A DNA stretch of 64,000 nt from Burkholderiales bacterium (GTDB lineage: Bacteria > Pseudomonadota > Gammaproteobacteria > Burkholderiales > Burkholderiaceae_C), in NCBI GenBank assembly GCA_016000265.1, contig JAECRL010000009.1, forward strand, positions 102,172 to 166,171, read 5' to 3'. Under the pieces are notes generated by a model, which was not told the DNA's origin, did no database searches, and saw only the letters and a list, made by a program, of their open reading frames with translations. Positions 9,817 to 18,113 of the stretch are shown one piece after another; position 1 is the stretch's first letter, and each line of letters starts with the position of its first letter. The translations under genes were made by a program, and so were the position numbers.

Positions 9817-10236
9817 TCAGAACACGCCGAAGAGCTTGAGGGCCAGCACGAAGGTCAGACCCGAGCCGATGACCAGGGTGACGATGGCGGACGACTTGCC
9901 CTGCTCTTTGCTCACGGTGTGGGTGGCGTCCATGATCAGGTGACGCACGCCGGAGACGAAGTGATGCAGGTAGGCCCAGATCAGGCCCAGTGCGATCAGC
10001 TTGAAGAACCAGCCGAAGTCACCGGTGAACACCGAGGTGAATTCGCCGTAGGAGATTTCGGTGGAGACGCTGGTGTCGAACATCCAGATGATGAAGGGCA
10101 TCAGCAGGAACATGATGGCGCCGCTGATGCGGTGCAGGATCGACACGATGCCAGCCGGAGGCAGGCGGTACGTGGCGATGTCCGTGACGTGGATGTTCCG
10201 ATAGACCGGGCGTGGGGTTTTCGCGTTATCAGCCAT
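9817..10236 (-). CDS. sdhC: Succinate dehydrogenase cytochrome b556 subunit
   Basis: Heme b and quinone-binding anchor of complex II. The 139-aa sequence carries the family signature RPVYRNIHVTDIATYRLPPAGIVSILHRISGAIMF, with the conserved SxxHRxSG, and the heme-ligand histidine region LHHFVSGVRHLIMD; three transmembrane helices follow. It is the first gene of the sdh operon. The 148-bp gap to gntR contains a TAAAAT -10-like element (10289-10294, minus) without a convincing -35. Confidence 0.94.
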   Translation of the reverse strand: MADNAKTPRPVYRNIHVTDIATYRLPPAGIVSILHRISGAIMFLLMPFIIWMFDTSVSTEISYGEFTSVFTGDFGWFFKLIALGLIWAYLHHFVSGVRHLIMDATHTVSKEQGKSSAIVTLVIGSGLTFVLALKLFGVF

Positions 10237-10384
10237 GTTGATGAAGGCTCCTGCCGAGCGTCAAAAAATCTGTCGAAAGAATCTGGGGATTTTAGGGCAA
10301 TCCCCTGGCCCAGGGACTCGTCCGGCCTGTGGACATGTTCAAGACAAGCCACCGGTCAGGCGGGAATGGGGGTGTATCGGCCAA

Positions 10385-11209
10385 CTAGCTCAGTTCATTG
10401 CGGTAGTAATGCCGATCTGTGCGGTAGAGGCCGCGGCGCAACTCGACGGGCTGATCACCGTAGGTGAAGGCGAGTCGCTCGACGCTGAGCAAGGGGGCAC
10501 CCGGGGCGACCTTGAGCAGCGTGGCCACGCCTTCGTCGGCCGAGACGGCGCGCAGCTTTTCTTCGGCTCGGATCATGCGCACACCGAACTCGGACTCGAA
10601 CAGGCCGTACATCGGGCCGCGGTACTCGCTCAGGCGCTCGGCCGTGAGGCCTTTGAAGAGGTGCGCAGGCAACCAGATGTCGTCCAGCACCACGGGTTGA
10701 CCGGTGAAATGCAGGACGCGGCGCACCTCGACGACGGAGTCCTCGGGCCTCAGGTGCAGGGCCGCGGCCACGTCGGCGGGCGCGGGCAGGCGCCGGCAGT
10801 CGAGGAACTCGCGGTGGGTGGAGCCGGGGACCGCCGCGGCGGCGACGTCGGAGGCCAGCCGCAGAAATCGGTACTGGACCTGCTCCTCGGCGTGCGTGGC
10901 CACGAAGGTGCCTTTGCCTTGGCGGCGCACCAGGAGGTTCTCGGCGGCGAGTTCGTCCACCGCCTTGCGCACGGTGCCCTGGCTCACTTTGAAGCGGGCC
11001 GCGAGGTCGATTTCAGAGGGGATGGCCTCGCCGGGCCGCCATTCGCCGTTTTGCAGGCTGCGCAGGATCAGGGTCTTGATCTGTTGATACAGCGGGCTGA
11101 AGGACGGGGAGGCCAGGATGGGCACGGCTGTGGGCGCCCCAACGCCAACGGCGCCCGCGCTGGCGGGAGGCGAGTCGGGGGCGGCGGTCAGGGACGGAGG
11201 GGTCACCAC
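10385..11209 (-). CDS. GntR/HutC-family transcriptional regulator
   Basis: DNA-binding regulator with an N-terminal winged helix (about residues 37-100: SPLYQQIKTLILRSL, then PSEIDLAARFKVSQGTVRKAVDELAAENLLVRRQGKGTFV) and a C-terminal UTRA effector domain (about 120-265, with VVEVRRVLHFTGQPVVLDDIWLP). The 274-aa reading starts with GTG (two tandem GTGs); there is no early ATG, so the exact start is unsure. It lies upstream of sdhC on the same strand and divergent from mdh. The ligand is unknown; a link to TCA-cycle control is inferred from position and from the palindrome at 11334-11349. Confidence 0.88.
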   Translation of the reverse strand: MVTPPSLTAAPDSPPASAGAVGVGAPTAVPILASPSFSPLYQQIKTLILRSLQNGEWRPGEAIPSEIDLAARFKVSQGTVRKAVDELAAENLLVRRQGKGTFVATHAEEQVQYRFLRLASDVAAAAVPGSTHREFLDCRRLPAPADVAAALHLRPEDSVVEVRRVLHFTGQPVVLDDIWLPAHLFKGLTAERLSEYRGPMYGLFESEFGVRMIRAEEKLRAVSADEGVATLLKVAPGAPLLSVERLAFTYGDQPVELRRGLYRTDRHYYRNELS

Positions 11210-11333
11210 AGCGTGTCTTGTCTGAGTTGATCGGGTGGATCAGGCTTGAGTCGAACCAGGCCCGGGTCAGGCTCGGCCGAACGGGCGCCATTGCACCACA
11301 AGTGCGCGGCAAAGTCCATGGATGGCTGGAAGA

Positions 11334-11349
11334 TGTCTTATATAAGACA
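11334..11349. promoter_or_regulatory. Perfect 16-bp palindrome, likely GntR operator
   Basis: TGTCTTATATAAGACA is a perfect inverted repeat in the gntR-mdh intergenic region. It ends 8 bp upstream of the mdh -35 element. Its TATATA core and outer T-G-T/A-C-A are of the style used by HutC-type GntR proteins. The neighbouring gene encodes such a protein, so it is the natural candidate to bind here, for autoregulation and/or control of mdh. Confidence 0.6.
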
Positions 11350-11357
11350 GAAGATCG

Positions 11358-11386
11358 TTGACGTGGTCGTGCAATGTGCCTAGACT
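11358..11386 (+). promoter_or_regulatory. Sigma-70 promoter of mdh
   Basis: -35 TTGACG (11358-11363), 17-nt spacer, -10 TAGACT (11381-11386); 5/6 and 4/6 matches with ideal spacing. The predicted start point is near 11393, giving a leader of about 60 nt before the mdh ATG. Confidence 0.7.
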
Positions 11387-11451
11387 GCCCGCGCGAAGAT
11401 TACACTTGCTGGTTTTCCACCGACCCGTCACCCTCTACTCCGGAGTTGCCC

Positions 11452-12438
11452 ATGAGCAAAGCACCCGTTCGCGTCGCCGTCACCGGCGCCGCTGGTCAAA
11501 TCGGCTACGCCCTTCTGTTCCGCATCGCCTCGGGCGAAATGCTGGGCAAGGACCAGCCCGTCATCCTGCAACTGCTGGAAATCCCCGACGAGAAGGCCCA
11601 GAACGCCCTGAAGGGCGTGATCATGGAGCTGGAAGACTGCGCGTTCCCGCTGCTGGCCGGCATCGAAGCTCACTCTGACCCCCTGCAAGCCTTCAAGGAC
11701 ACCGACTACGCCCTGCTGGTGGGTGCACGTCCCCGTGGCCCCGGCATGGAGCGCGCCGACCTGCTGGCCGCCAACGCCCAGATCTTCACGGCCCAAGGCA
11801 AGGCACTGAACGCCGTGGCTTCGCGCAACGTGAAGGTGCTGGTTGTGGGCAACCCCGCCAACACCAACGCCTACATCGCCATGAAGTCGGCCCCGGACCT
11901 GCCGGCCAAGAACTTCACCGCCATGCTGCGCCTGGACCACAACCGCGCTGCCTCGCAGCTGGCTGCCAAGACCGGCACCAAGGTGGGCGACATCCGCAAG
12001 CTGACCGTCTGGGGCAACCACTCGCCCACGATGTACGCCGACTACCGCTTCGCCACCACCAACGGCAAGTCGATCAAGGACCTGGTCAACGACCAAGTCT
12101 GGAACGCCGACACCTTCCTGCCGACCGTGGGCAAGCGTGGCGCCGCCATCATCGCCGCTCGCGGCCTGTCGTCGGCCGCTTCGGCTGCCAACGCCGCCAT
12201 CGACCACATCCGCGACTGGGCCCTGGGCTCCAACGGCGAGTGGGTCACCATGGGCGTGCCTTCGAACGGCGAGTACGGCATCCCCGCCGGCATCGTGTTC
12301 GGCTTCCCCGTGACCACCGAAAACGGCGAATACAAGATCGTCACCGGCCTGGAAATCGATGCCTTCTCGCAAGAGTGCATCAACAAGACCCTGGCCGAGC
12401 TGCAAGGCGAGCAAGACGGCGTCAAGCACCTGCTGTGA
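11452..12438 (+). CDS. mdh: Malate dehydrogenase
   Basis: NAD-dependent interconversion of malate and oxaloacetate. The 328-aa product begins [25 protein letters not shown] (nucleotide loop GAAGQIG). It has the substrate arginines in [22 protein letters not shown], and the catalytic histidine in [12 protein letters not shown]. Length and TGAAGQIGY style match the cytosolic-type MDH found in Burkholderiales. The ATG at 11452 follows a CGGAG ribosome site, and the upstream extension is discarded. The gene is monocistronic, bounded by its own promoter and a terminator at 12483-12517. Confidence 0.97.
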   Translation: MSKAPVRVAVTGAAGQIGYALLFRIASGEMLGKDQPVILQLLEIPDEKAQNALKGVIMELEDCAFPLLAGIEAHSDPLQAFKDTDYALLVGARPRGPGMERADLLAANAQIFTAQGKALNAVASRNVKVLVVGNPANTNAYIAMKSAPDLPAKNFTAMLRLDHNRAASQLAAKTGTKVGDIRKLTVWGNHSPTMYADYRFATTNGKSIKDLVNDQVWNADTFLPTVGKRGAAIIAARGLSSAASAANAAIDHIRDWALGSNGEWVTMGVPSNGEYGIPAGIVFGFPVTTENGEYKIVTGLEIDAFSQECINKTLAELQGEQDGVKHLL

Positions 12439-12482
12439 TGCCGGTGGCCGGGGGGCCTTGACCTCCCGGTGCGCTGAGCGAC

Positions 12483-12517
12483 AAAAAGCCGACCGGCGTG
12501 AGCCAGTCGGCTTTTTT
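12483..12517 (+). terminator. Rho-independent terminator of mdh
   Basis: Stem AGCCGAC / GTCGGCT (12487-12493 and 12506-12512) is preceded by an A-run and followed by a T-run, so it could act on both strands. It lies between the convergent mdh and chemoreceptor genes. Confidence 0.85.
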
Positions 12518-12546
12518 CATGGTCGCTGGGGCAAAGCGTGGGGGGC

Positions 12547-14091
12547 TCAGGCGGGCAAGCGGAAGACGGAGATGACCTCGGTGAGACGGCTGGACTGATC
12601 CTTCAGGCTCTCGGCGGCGGCGGCCGACTGCTCGACGAGGGCTGCGTTTTGCTGCGTCATCTGGTCCATCTGCGTGACGGCGACGTTGACCTGGGAGATG
12701 CCGTCGGACTGCTGGGAGGCGGCCGTGGAGATCTCGTCGATGATGTCGTTGACGCGTTGCACGGAGTCGACGATGGCGTTCATCGAGGCGCCGGCATCCT
12801 GCACCAGGGCGGAGCCGGAGGAGACCTGCTCGACCGAGGCGCTGATGAGGGTGCGCACCTCTTTGGCGGCCTCGGCGACCCGGTGCGCCAGCGCCCTCAC
12901 CTCCCCGGCGACCACCGCGAAGCCGCGGCCTTGTTCGCCGGCGCGGGCGGCTTCGACCGCCGCGTTGAGCGCCAGGATGTTGGTCTGGAAAGCGATGCCG
13001 TCGATGACGGCGATGATGTCGCCGATGCGCTTGGAGCTCTCGGTGATGGCCTGCATGGTGCTCATCACCTGGGAGACCACCGCGCCACCCTGGGTCGCGG
13101 CGCTCACGGCGCCTTGCGCCAGTTGGGTGGCCACGCGGGCAGAGTCGGCCGTGTGTCGGATGGTGCCGGAGATTTCTTCCATGGACGAGGCCGTTTGCTC
13201 CAGGCTGGAGGCCGCCTGCTCGGTGCGGCCGGACAGGTCCATGCTGCCGGCGGCCACCTCGCTGCTGGCCGTGGCGATGCTGTCGGTGGAGACGCGGATG
13301 TCGTGAACGATGCCGCGCAGCGCGCCTTGCATGTCGTTGAGGCTGGCCACCAAGGTGGCCACCTCGTCGCGGCCCGAAAGGTCCAGCGTGCGGGAGAGGT
13401 CACCGGAGGCCATGATGCGGGTGACCTCGGCGGCGTGGTGCAGGGGGCGGGTGACGGAGCGGGTGATCAGCCAGGCGAAGGACGCCCCGATGATCAGGCA
13501 GACGGCGCCCAGCAGCATGAGGATGATGCGGGCCTGTTCGGCGCGCTCGGTGGTGTCTTGTTCGACGAGGTCCGCGAGTTCGCGCTGATGAAGCTGGAAT
13601 GCGTGGATGGCGTCGAGGTAGCGCCCTGCGGCGGGCATCAGTTGGTCGTTGAGGGCTTCCTTGGCGCCGGGGTCATCGATCTCGAGCAGGCCGAAGATGG
13701 CGTCGCGGGAGCCGACGTAGACCTTGCGCTTGTCGGCGATGTCCTGGAACTGAGCGCGCTCTTTGTCAGAAGCGATGGCCGTTTCCAGTGACTTCTGGAG
13801 CTGGCTGATCTCGGCGGAGGTCTCCTTGATCATGGGGGCGAAATGCGCCTTGACCTCGGGGTGACCGTCGGACTTGGCGATGGCCAGCGTGCGGTTGACG
13901 TTGAGCAGCGTGAGGCTCTCCCAGCGCTGGGCGGTCGTGGCGCGTGCCATGGCGTCGTGCGATCGGCCGATGCCGCCGAGGGTGTCGGCCAGGCGCAGCC
14001 AGCCCACCAGGGCGATCAGCGCCGCCAGCAGCAGCACCACCCCGAAGCCCAGGCCCAGTCGGGCGCCCAGTTTCATGTCGTTGAGTCTCAT
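12547..14091 (-). CDS. Methyl-accepting chemotaxis protein
   Basis: Transmembrane chemoreceptor of 514 aa, starting MRLNDMKLGARLGLGFG. TM1 spans about residues 10-32. A periplasmic four-helix-bundle type sensor (about 33-185) follows, then TM2 (about 188-210, IILMLLGAVCLIIGASFAWLI), a HAMP domain (to about 265) and the cytoplasmic coiled-coil signalling domain. The latter holds the highly conserved hairpin tip AFQTNILALNAAVEAARAGEQGRGFAVVAGEVR. The ligand is unknown. No che genes are adjacent. It is convergent with mdh, and its coding region ends 30 bp from the shared terminator. Confidence 0.93.
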   Translation of the reverse strand: MRLNDMKLGARLGLGFGVVLLLAALIALVGWLRLADTLGGIGRSHDAMARATTAQRWESLTLLNVNRTLAIAKSDGHPEVKAHFAPMIKETSAEISQLQKSLETAIASDKERAQFQDIADKRKVYVGSRDAIFGLLEIDDPGAKEALNDQLMPAAGRYLDAIHAFQLHQRELADLVEQDTTERAEQARIILMLLGAVCLIIGASFAWLITRSVTRPLHHAAEVTRIMASGDLSRTLDLSGRDEVATLVASLNDMQGALRGIVHDIRVSTDSIATASSEVAAGSMDLSGRTEQAASSLEQTASSMEEISGTIRHTADSARVATQLAQGAVSAATQGGAVVSQVMSTMQAITESSKRIGDIIAVIDGIAFQTNILALNAAVEAARAGEQGRGFAVVAGEVRALAHRVAEAAKEVRTLISASVEQVSSGSALVQDAGASMNAIVDSVQRVNDIIDEISTAASQQSDGISQVNVAVTQMDQMTQQNAALVEQSAAAAESLKDQSSRLTEVISVFRLPA

Positions 14092-14328
14092 CGGCGGATC
14101 CGTCTCGTTATGAGGTGTCGAAGGCGGGACTAGGACCCGCTCGAGGCCCCATCGAATCGAATGAGGCCGCGTGGATGACTGGGTTATCGGCCGGGTCGGC
14201 GAATTCAAAAGGCGAAAATGCGCCCGGAGGCGGTTTCGCCCCGCACCACGATGGGGCTGCGCGTGCATCTGTCACGGCGCTGGCATACTGAAATCAGAAC
14301 CAAGCGGCACCGCCCGCGTCGTCACGCC

Positions 14329-15345
14329 ATGTCCACCCTGACCACCATCCACCCTCGCCTGGCCCTGTTCGGGGCCGAGCCGCACCCTGCCCCCTTGCCC
14401 GTTTGCGACCACTACGCGGGCGTGGAGGTGCGCATGCTCAAAAGCCTGGCCTTGCAGGCCGAGTTGAGCGAAGACGCGGGCCGCGCGGTGTTCGACGTGA
14501 CGCTGGACCTGGAAGACGGGGCGCCCGTGGGGGGCGAAGCGGAGCAGCTCGCGCTGGTGTGCGAGACGCTCAACGGCCCGCACAACGTGCACGGGCGCGT
14601 GGGCGTGCGGGTGCACGACCTGCATCACCGCCATTTCGAAGAGGACGTGGACACCGTGATCCGCCGCTCGGGCGACCGGGTGGCCTACATCATGGTGCCC
14701 AAGCTGAGCAGCGAGGCCGACGCGCGCCGCGCGCTGGAGGCCATCAAGGCCGCGCGGCTGCGACACGGGGTGGAACGCGCCGTGCCGGTGCACGGCCTGA
14801 TCGAGACGCACCGCGGGCTGCAGGAGGTGGCGGCCATCGCCCGGCTCTCGGGGCTGGAGTCGCTGTCGTTCGGGCTGATGGATTTCGTCTCGGAGCACCG
14901 GGGCGCGATCCCCGGGTCGGCCATGACCGCCGAGGGGCAGTTTCACCACCCGCTGGTGCTGCGCGCCAAGATCGAGATCGCGGCGGCCTGCCACGCGGCG
15001 CGCATCACGCCCTCGCACGGGGTGGTGACCGAGTTCAAGGACACGCGCGCTTTGCTGACGGCGGCCACCAAGGCCTGCCGCGAGCTGGGCTACACGCGCA
15101 TGTGGAGCATCCACCCGGCCCAGGTGCCGGTGATTCTGGATGCGTTCACGCCGGTGACGGCGGAGGTGGATGACGCGGTGGAGATCCTGATGGCCGCGCA
15201 AGCCGCACACTGGGCCCCGACTTCGTACCACGGCGTGCTGCACGACCGCGCCAGCTATCGCTACCACTGGTATGTGCTGGAGCGGGCTTGGGTGACGGGG
15301 CAGCCGCTGCCTGCGGAGATCGAGCAGCGCTTTTTCTCGGCTTGA
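14329..15345 (+). CDS. HpcH/HpaI aldolase / citrate lyase beta-like CoA-ester lyase
   Basis: TIM-barrel lyase of 338 aa related to CitE, malyl-CoA and citramalyl-CoA lyases. Seen: the metal/CoA region FDVTLDLEDGAPVGGEAEQ (about 50-70), VRVHDLHHRHFEEDV, a barrel strand with VAYIMVPKLSSEADA, the active-site glutamate in HGLIETHRGLQEV, and GLMDFVSEH. The C-terminal cap contains RMWSIHPAQVPVI. The start at 14329 gives MSTLTTIHPRLALFG. It is divergent from the chemoreceptor gene and close to mdh and the methylcitrate genes, so a role in short-chain dicarboxylyl-CoA cleavage is plausible. The actual substrate is not deducible. Confidence 0.85.
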   Translation: MSTLTTIHPRLALFGAEPHPAPLPVCDHYAGVEVRMLKSLALQAELSEDAGRAVFDVTLDLEDGAPVGGEAEQLALVCETLNGPHNVHGRVGVRVHDLHHRHFEEDVDTVIRRSGDRVAYIMVPKLSSEADARRALEAIKAARLRHGVERAVPVHGLIETHRGLQEVAAIARLSGLESLSFGLMDFVSEHRGAIPGSAMTAEGQFHHPLVLRAKIEIAAACHAARITPSHGVVTEFKDTRALLTAATKACRELGYTRMWSIHPAQVPVILDAFTPVTAEVDDAVEILMAAQAAHWAPTSYHGVLHDRASYRYHWYVLERAWVTGQPLPAEIEQRFFSA

Positions 15346-15357
15346 GCCGGGGAAGCC

Positions 15358-17265
15358 TCAACCCTGCGTCAGCGCCCGCTCGATGACGTGGCGCGAGACG
15401 GTGGGCTTGGGCACCTTGATGTCGAACCAGGCGCGCACGTCCTGGTCCAGCAAGATGCCATGCATGAAGTTGTAGATGGCCTTCTTGAGGGCCTGGCCGA
15501 GTCGGTCGTGGTCCACGCCGGTGGGGTCGATGAAGCCGACGTCGTTGCGCGCGAAGGCGCCTTCGGGCAAGGGCACGAGCTCGATGCCGTAAGCCTGCGG
15601 GTTGAGGCCCACCGGTGAATGCACCGTGCAGGCGAAGCGGTGGAAGAAGCCGGAGTGGATGCAGCCGTTCTCGAAGAGCTGGCGCACGTACTCCAGGGCG
15701 TCGACCGTGTCCTGCACCGTCTGGGTGGGGAAGCCGTACATCAGGTAGGCGTGGACCATGATGCCGGCGTCGGCGAAGGCGTGGGTCACGCGCGCGACCT
15801 GCTCGACGGACACGCCTTTTTGCATCAGCTTGAGCAGGCGGTCGGAGGCCACCTCCAGCCCGCCGGAGATGGCGATGCAGCCGCTGTCGGCCAGCAGCTG
15901 GCACAGCTCGGGGGTGAAGGTCTTTTCGAAGCGGACGTTGCCCCACCAGCTGATCTGCACGTTGCGGCGCAGCAGCTCTTCGGCCAGCGCGCGCAGCACC
16001 TTCGGCGGCGCGGCCTCGTCGACGAAATGAAAGCCGGTCTGGCCGGTTTCGGCGACGATGGCCTGGATGCGGTCGACCAGCACCTCGGCGGACGCGGCCT
16101 CGTAGCGAGAGATGTAGTCCAGGCTGACGTCGCAGAAGCTGCACTTCTTCCAGTAGCAGCCGTGCGCCACGGTGAGCTTGTTCCAGCGCCCGTCGGACCA
16201 CAGCCGATTCATGGGGTTGAGCATGTCCAGCAAGGACAGGTACCGCTCCAGCGGCAGGCCGTCCCAGGTGGGCGTGCCGACGTCGTTGAAGGGCACGTCG
16301 GGCTCCTGCCACTTCATGAACTGGACCGAACCGGCGGCGTCGCGCACGAAGGTGCGCACCAGGCGCTCGCGGCTGCGGCGGCCCTGCACGTGCTCCAGCA
16401 AGGCCAGCAGCGGGCGCTCGCCGGCGTCGAGCGTGACGAAATCGAAGAAGTCGAAGACGCGGGGCTCGGCGAGGTCGCGCAGCTCGGTGTTGACGAAGCC
16501 GCCGCCGAGGGCGATGCGGATGCCGGGGTGCGCGGCCTTGATGGCCTGCGCGATGCGAAAGGCCGCGTACACCGCCCCGGGGAAGGGCACGGACAGCAGC
16601 ACCAGCTGCGGCTGGTGGCGCTCGATGGCGGCCAGGGTCAGCTCGCTGAGGGTGGCGTCGACCAGGTTGGGGGGCGCGGCCAGGGCCTGGGCCAGCGGCT
16701 CGAAGCTGGACTGGCTCATGGCGAGCTGCTCGGCGTAACGCACGAATTCGAAGCGCGGGTCGATGGCGTCGCGCAGCACGTCGGCCAGGTCGTTGAGGTA
16801 GAGCGTGGCCAGGTGGCGGGCCTTGTCTTGCAGGCCGAGGGAGCCGAAGGCCCAGGCCAGCGGGTCGCCGCTGCCGTCGTCCGGGTAGGCGTCCAGCACG
16901 GCGAAGCGCGGGCCTTCGGGCAGGAAGCGGCGGCTGACGATGCGGTGAGCCAGCGTGGCGTCCAGGCCTTGCAGGTAGGCGATGACGCGGTCGACCGTGG
17001 CGAGGTGGGCGTCGGCCTGCTCGGCGAAGCTGCGAACGGGCGCGGTGCGGGCTGGGTGCGGCAGGGCGTCGACCACCTCGCGCACCGCCTGCAGGCCCGT
17101 GGACGACAGCAGGCGCAGCACCAGGGCCAGGGCGAGGTCCTCCTGAACCGCGTCCACCCCTTGCGAGCGCAGGAAGCCGGTGAGGTAGGCGGTGGACGGG
17201 TAAGGCGTGTTGAGTTGCGTCATCGGGGGGATGAGCGACAACACGCGGAAGGCGGGTGACGGCAT
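15358..17265 (-). CDS. B12-binding-type radical SAM protein with CX4CX2C cluster motif
   Basis: A 635-aa protein. The N-terminal half (about 1-330) resembles the Rossmann-like B12-binding domain of BchE-type radical SAM enzymes (FRVLSLIPPMTQLNTPYP; LVLLSVPFPG; IRIALGGGFVNTE), but I see no DxHxxG cobalamin motif. The radical SAM core starts at AHGCYWKKCSFCD: cysteines 370, 375 and 378, i.e. CX4CX2C rather than the usual CX3CX2C. The core continues with FHFVDEAAPPKVLRAL, ISWWGNVRFEK, AISGGLEVASDRLL and a MVHAYLMYGFPTQT strand. Function is unknown; reactions in the family include methylations and ring rearrangements. An ATG at 17223 is an alternative start. It is convergent with the CitE-like gene, with a 12-bp gap. 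Confidence 0.85.
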   Translation of the reverse strand: MPSPAFRVLSLIPPMTQLNTPYPSTAYLTGFLRSQGVDAVQEDLALALVLRLLSSTGLQAVREVVDALPHPARTAPVRSFAEQADAHLATVDRVIAYLQGLDATLAHRIVSRRFLPEGPRFAVLDAYPDDGSGDPLAWAFGSLGLQDKARHLATLYLNDLADVLRDAIDPRFEFVRYAEQLAMSQSSFEPLAQALAAPPNLVDATLSELTLAAIERHQPQLVLLSVPFPGAVYAAFRIAQAIKAAHPGIRIALGGGFVNTELRDLAEPRVFDFFDFVTLDAGERPLLALLEHVQGRRSRERLVRTFVRDAAGSVQFMKWQEPDVPFNDVGTPTWDGLPLERYLSLLDMLNPMNRLWSDGRWNKLTVAHGCYWKKCSFCDVSLDYISRYEAASAEVLVDRIQAIVAETGQTGFHFVDEAAPPKVLRALAEELLRRNVQISWWGNVRFEKTFTPELCQLLADSGCIAISGGLEVASDRLLKLMQKGVSVEQVARVTHAFADAGIMVHAYLMYGFPTQTVQDTVDALEYVRQLFENGCIHSGFFHRFACTVHSPVGLNPQAYGIELVPLPEGAFARNDVGFIDPTGVDHDRLGQALKKAIYNFMHGILLDQDVRAWFDIKVPKPTVSRHVIERALTQG

Positions 17266-17453
17266 GCTGAGCAAGGGGGCCGGCGAGGCCCGTGGTGGAG
17301 GTCGATTGTGCCAGCGCGAGGTCCGTGACTTGTGCACGCTCTGGCGCCCTGCGTTCAGCCGTCCCCCTCTGACCGCGGGGGGCGCGGAGCCCCCCCGAGG
17401 GGGCGCACTCGCATAGCATCCAAACCGTTGTACAAGTTGTAACGAGTTGCACC

Positions 17454-18113
17454 ATGAAGTCTGTCCGCATCGCCGCCCTGTTTGTCCTGCTGCTGGCGTC
17501 CATCACGGCCCGCGCCGAGTCGCTGGTCGTCAATGGCTCGCTCAACGGCGGCATCGCCAACCAGGATGTGCCAAGCGGGTGGACGGTGCTGGAAGGCACG
17601 CCCGACACGATGGACCCGAGCAACAATATCGGGGTGTCGGGCCTGCAGTCCTTTGGCGTCACGCCCACCTTTTCCTTCGACGGCGGCACCTGGGTGGGCC
17701 TGGGCGCTGACGCGGGCTACGTCGAGCGATTCGGCCAGCTCCTGCAGGGCCTGAGCATCGGCCAGACCTACACCGTGACCTGGGAAGCCGCGAACTTCGG
17801 CATCGACCGGGGCACCAGCTCCTACCTCGGCAGCAACGCGATCGGCGTGATGCTGGACGGGGCGTTCCTGGGCCAGGGCGCCACGCTGGGCCTGTCGTCG
17901 AACTGGGTTCGCGAGTCGCTGACCTTCGTGGCAACGGCGAGCAGCCAGCAGCTGTCGTTCCGGCTGGCGGGCTTCGAGAAGGCCTACCTGGGCATCGATG
18001 GCATCGCGGTGAGCACGGGCGTGGCCCCGGCTGTGCCCGAGCCGGGCACCTGGGTGTTGATGGGCGTGGGGCTCATCGGCCTGGCGGGCGTGAGCGCGCG
18101 TCGCCGCGCCTGA
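17454..18113 (+). CDS. PEP-CTERM sorting domain protein
   Basis: Secreted protein of 219 aa. The signal peptide is MKSVRIAALFVLLLASITARA. A beta-rich body follows (about 22-190: NGSLNGGIANQDVPSGWTVLEG, later FGQLLQGLSIGQTYTVTWEA), similar in style to DUF642/carbohydrate-binding extracellular domains. The C-terminus is a classic PEP-CTERM tag: VPEPGTWVLMGVGLIGLAG then a basic SARRRA end. Such proteins are processed by an exosortase and are usually linked to exopolysaccharide production and flocs. No exosortase gene is in the window, though an EPS locus lies at 53-58 kb. The gene ends directly against the prpR stop (no gap, convergent). Confidence 0.9.
   Translation: MKSVRIAALFVLLLASITARAESLVVNGSLNGGIANQDVPSGWTVLEGTPDTMDPSNNIGVSGLQSFGVTPTFSFDGGTWVGLGADAGYVERFGQLLQGLSIGQTYTVTWEAANFGIDRGTSSYLGSNAIGVMLDGAFLGQGATLGLSSNWVRESLTFVATASSQQLSFRLAGFEKAYLGIDGIAVSTGVAPAVPEPGTWVLMGVGLIGLAGVSARRRA

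Noticed and set aside
12547..14091. Chemoreceptor and neighbouring genes as part of a chemotaxis cluster
   Set aside because: No cheA, cheW, cheR or cheB homologue is near; it is a stand-alone receptor gene.
17372..17411. GC-rich inverted sequence upstream of the PEP-CTERM gene as a terminator
   Set aside because: G/C runs pair in several registers but there is no T-run on either strand; I could not call it a terminator.
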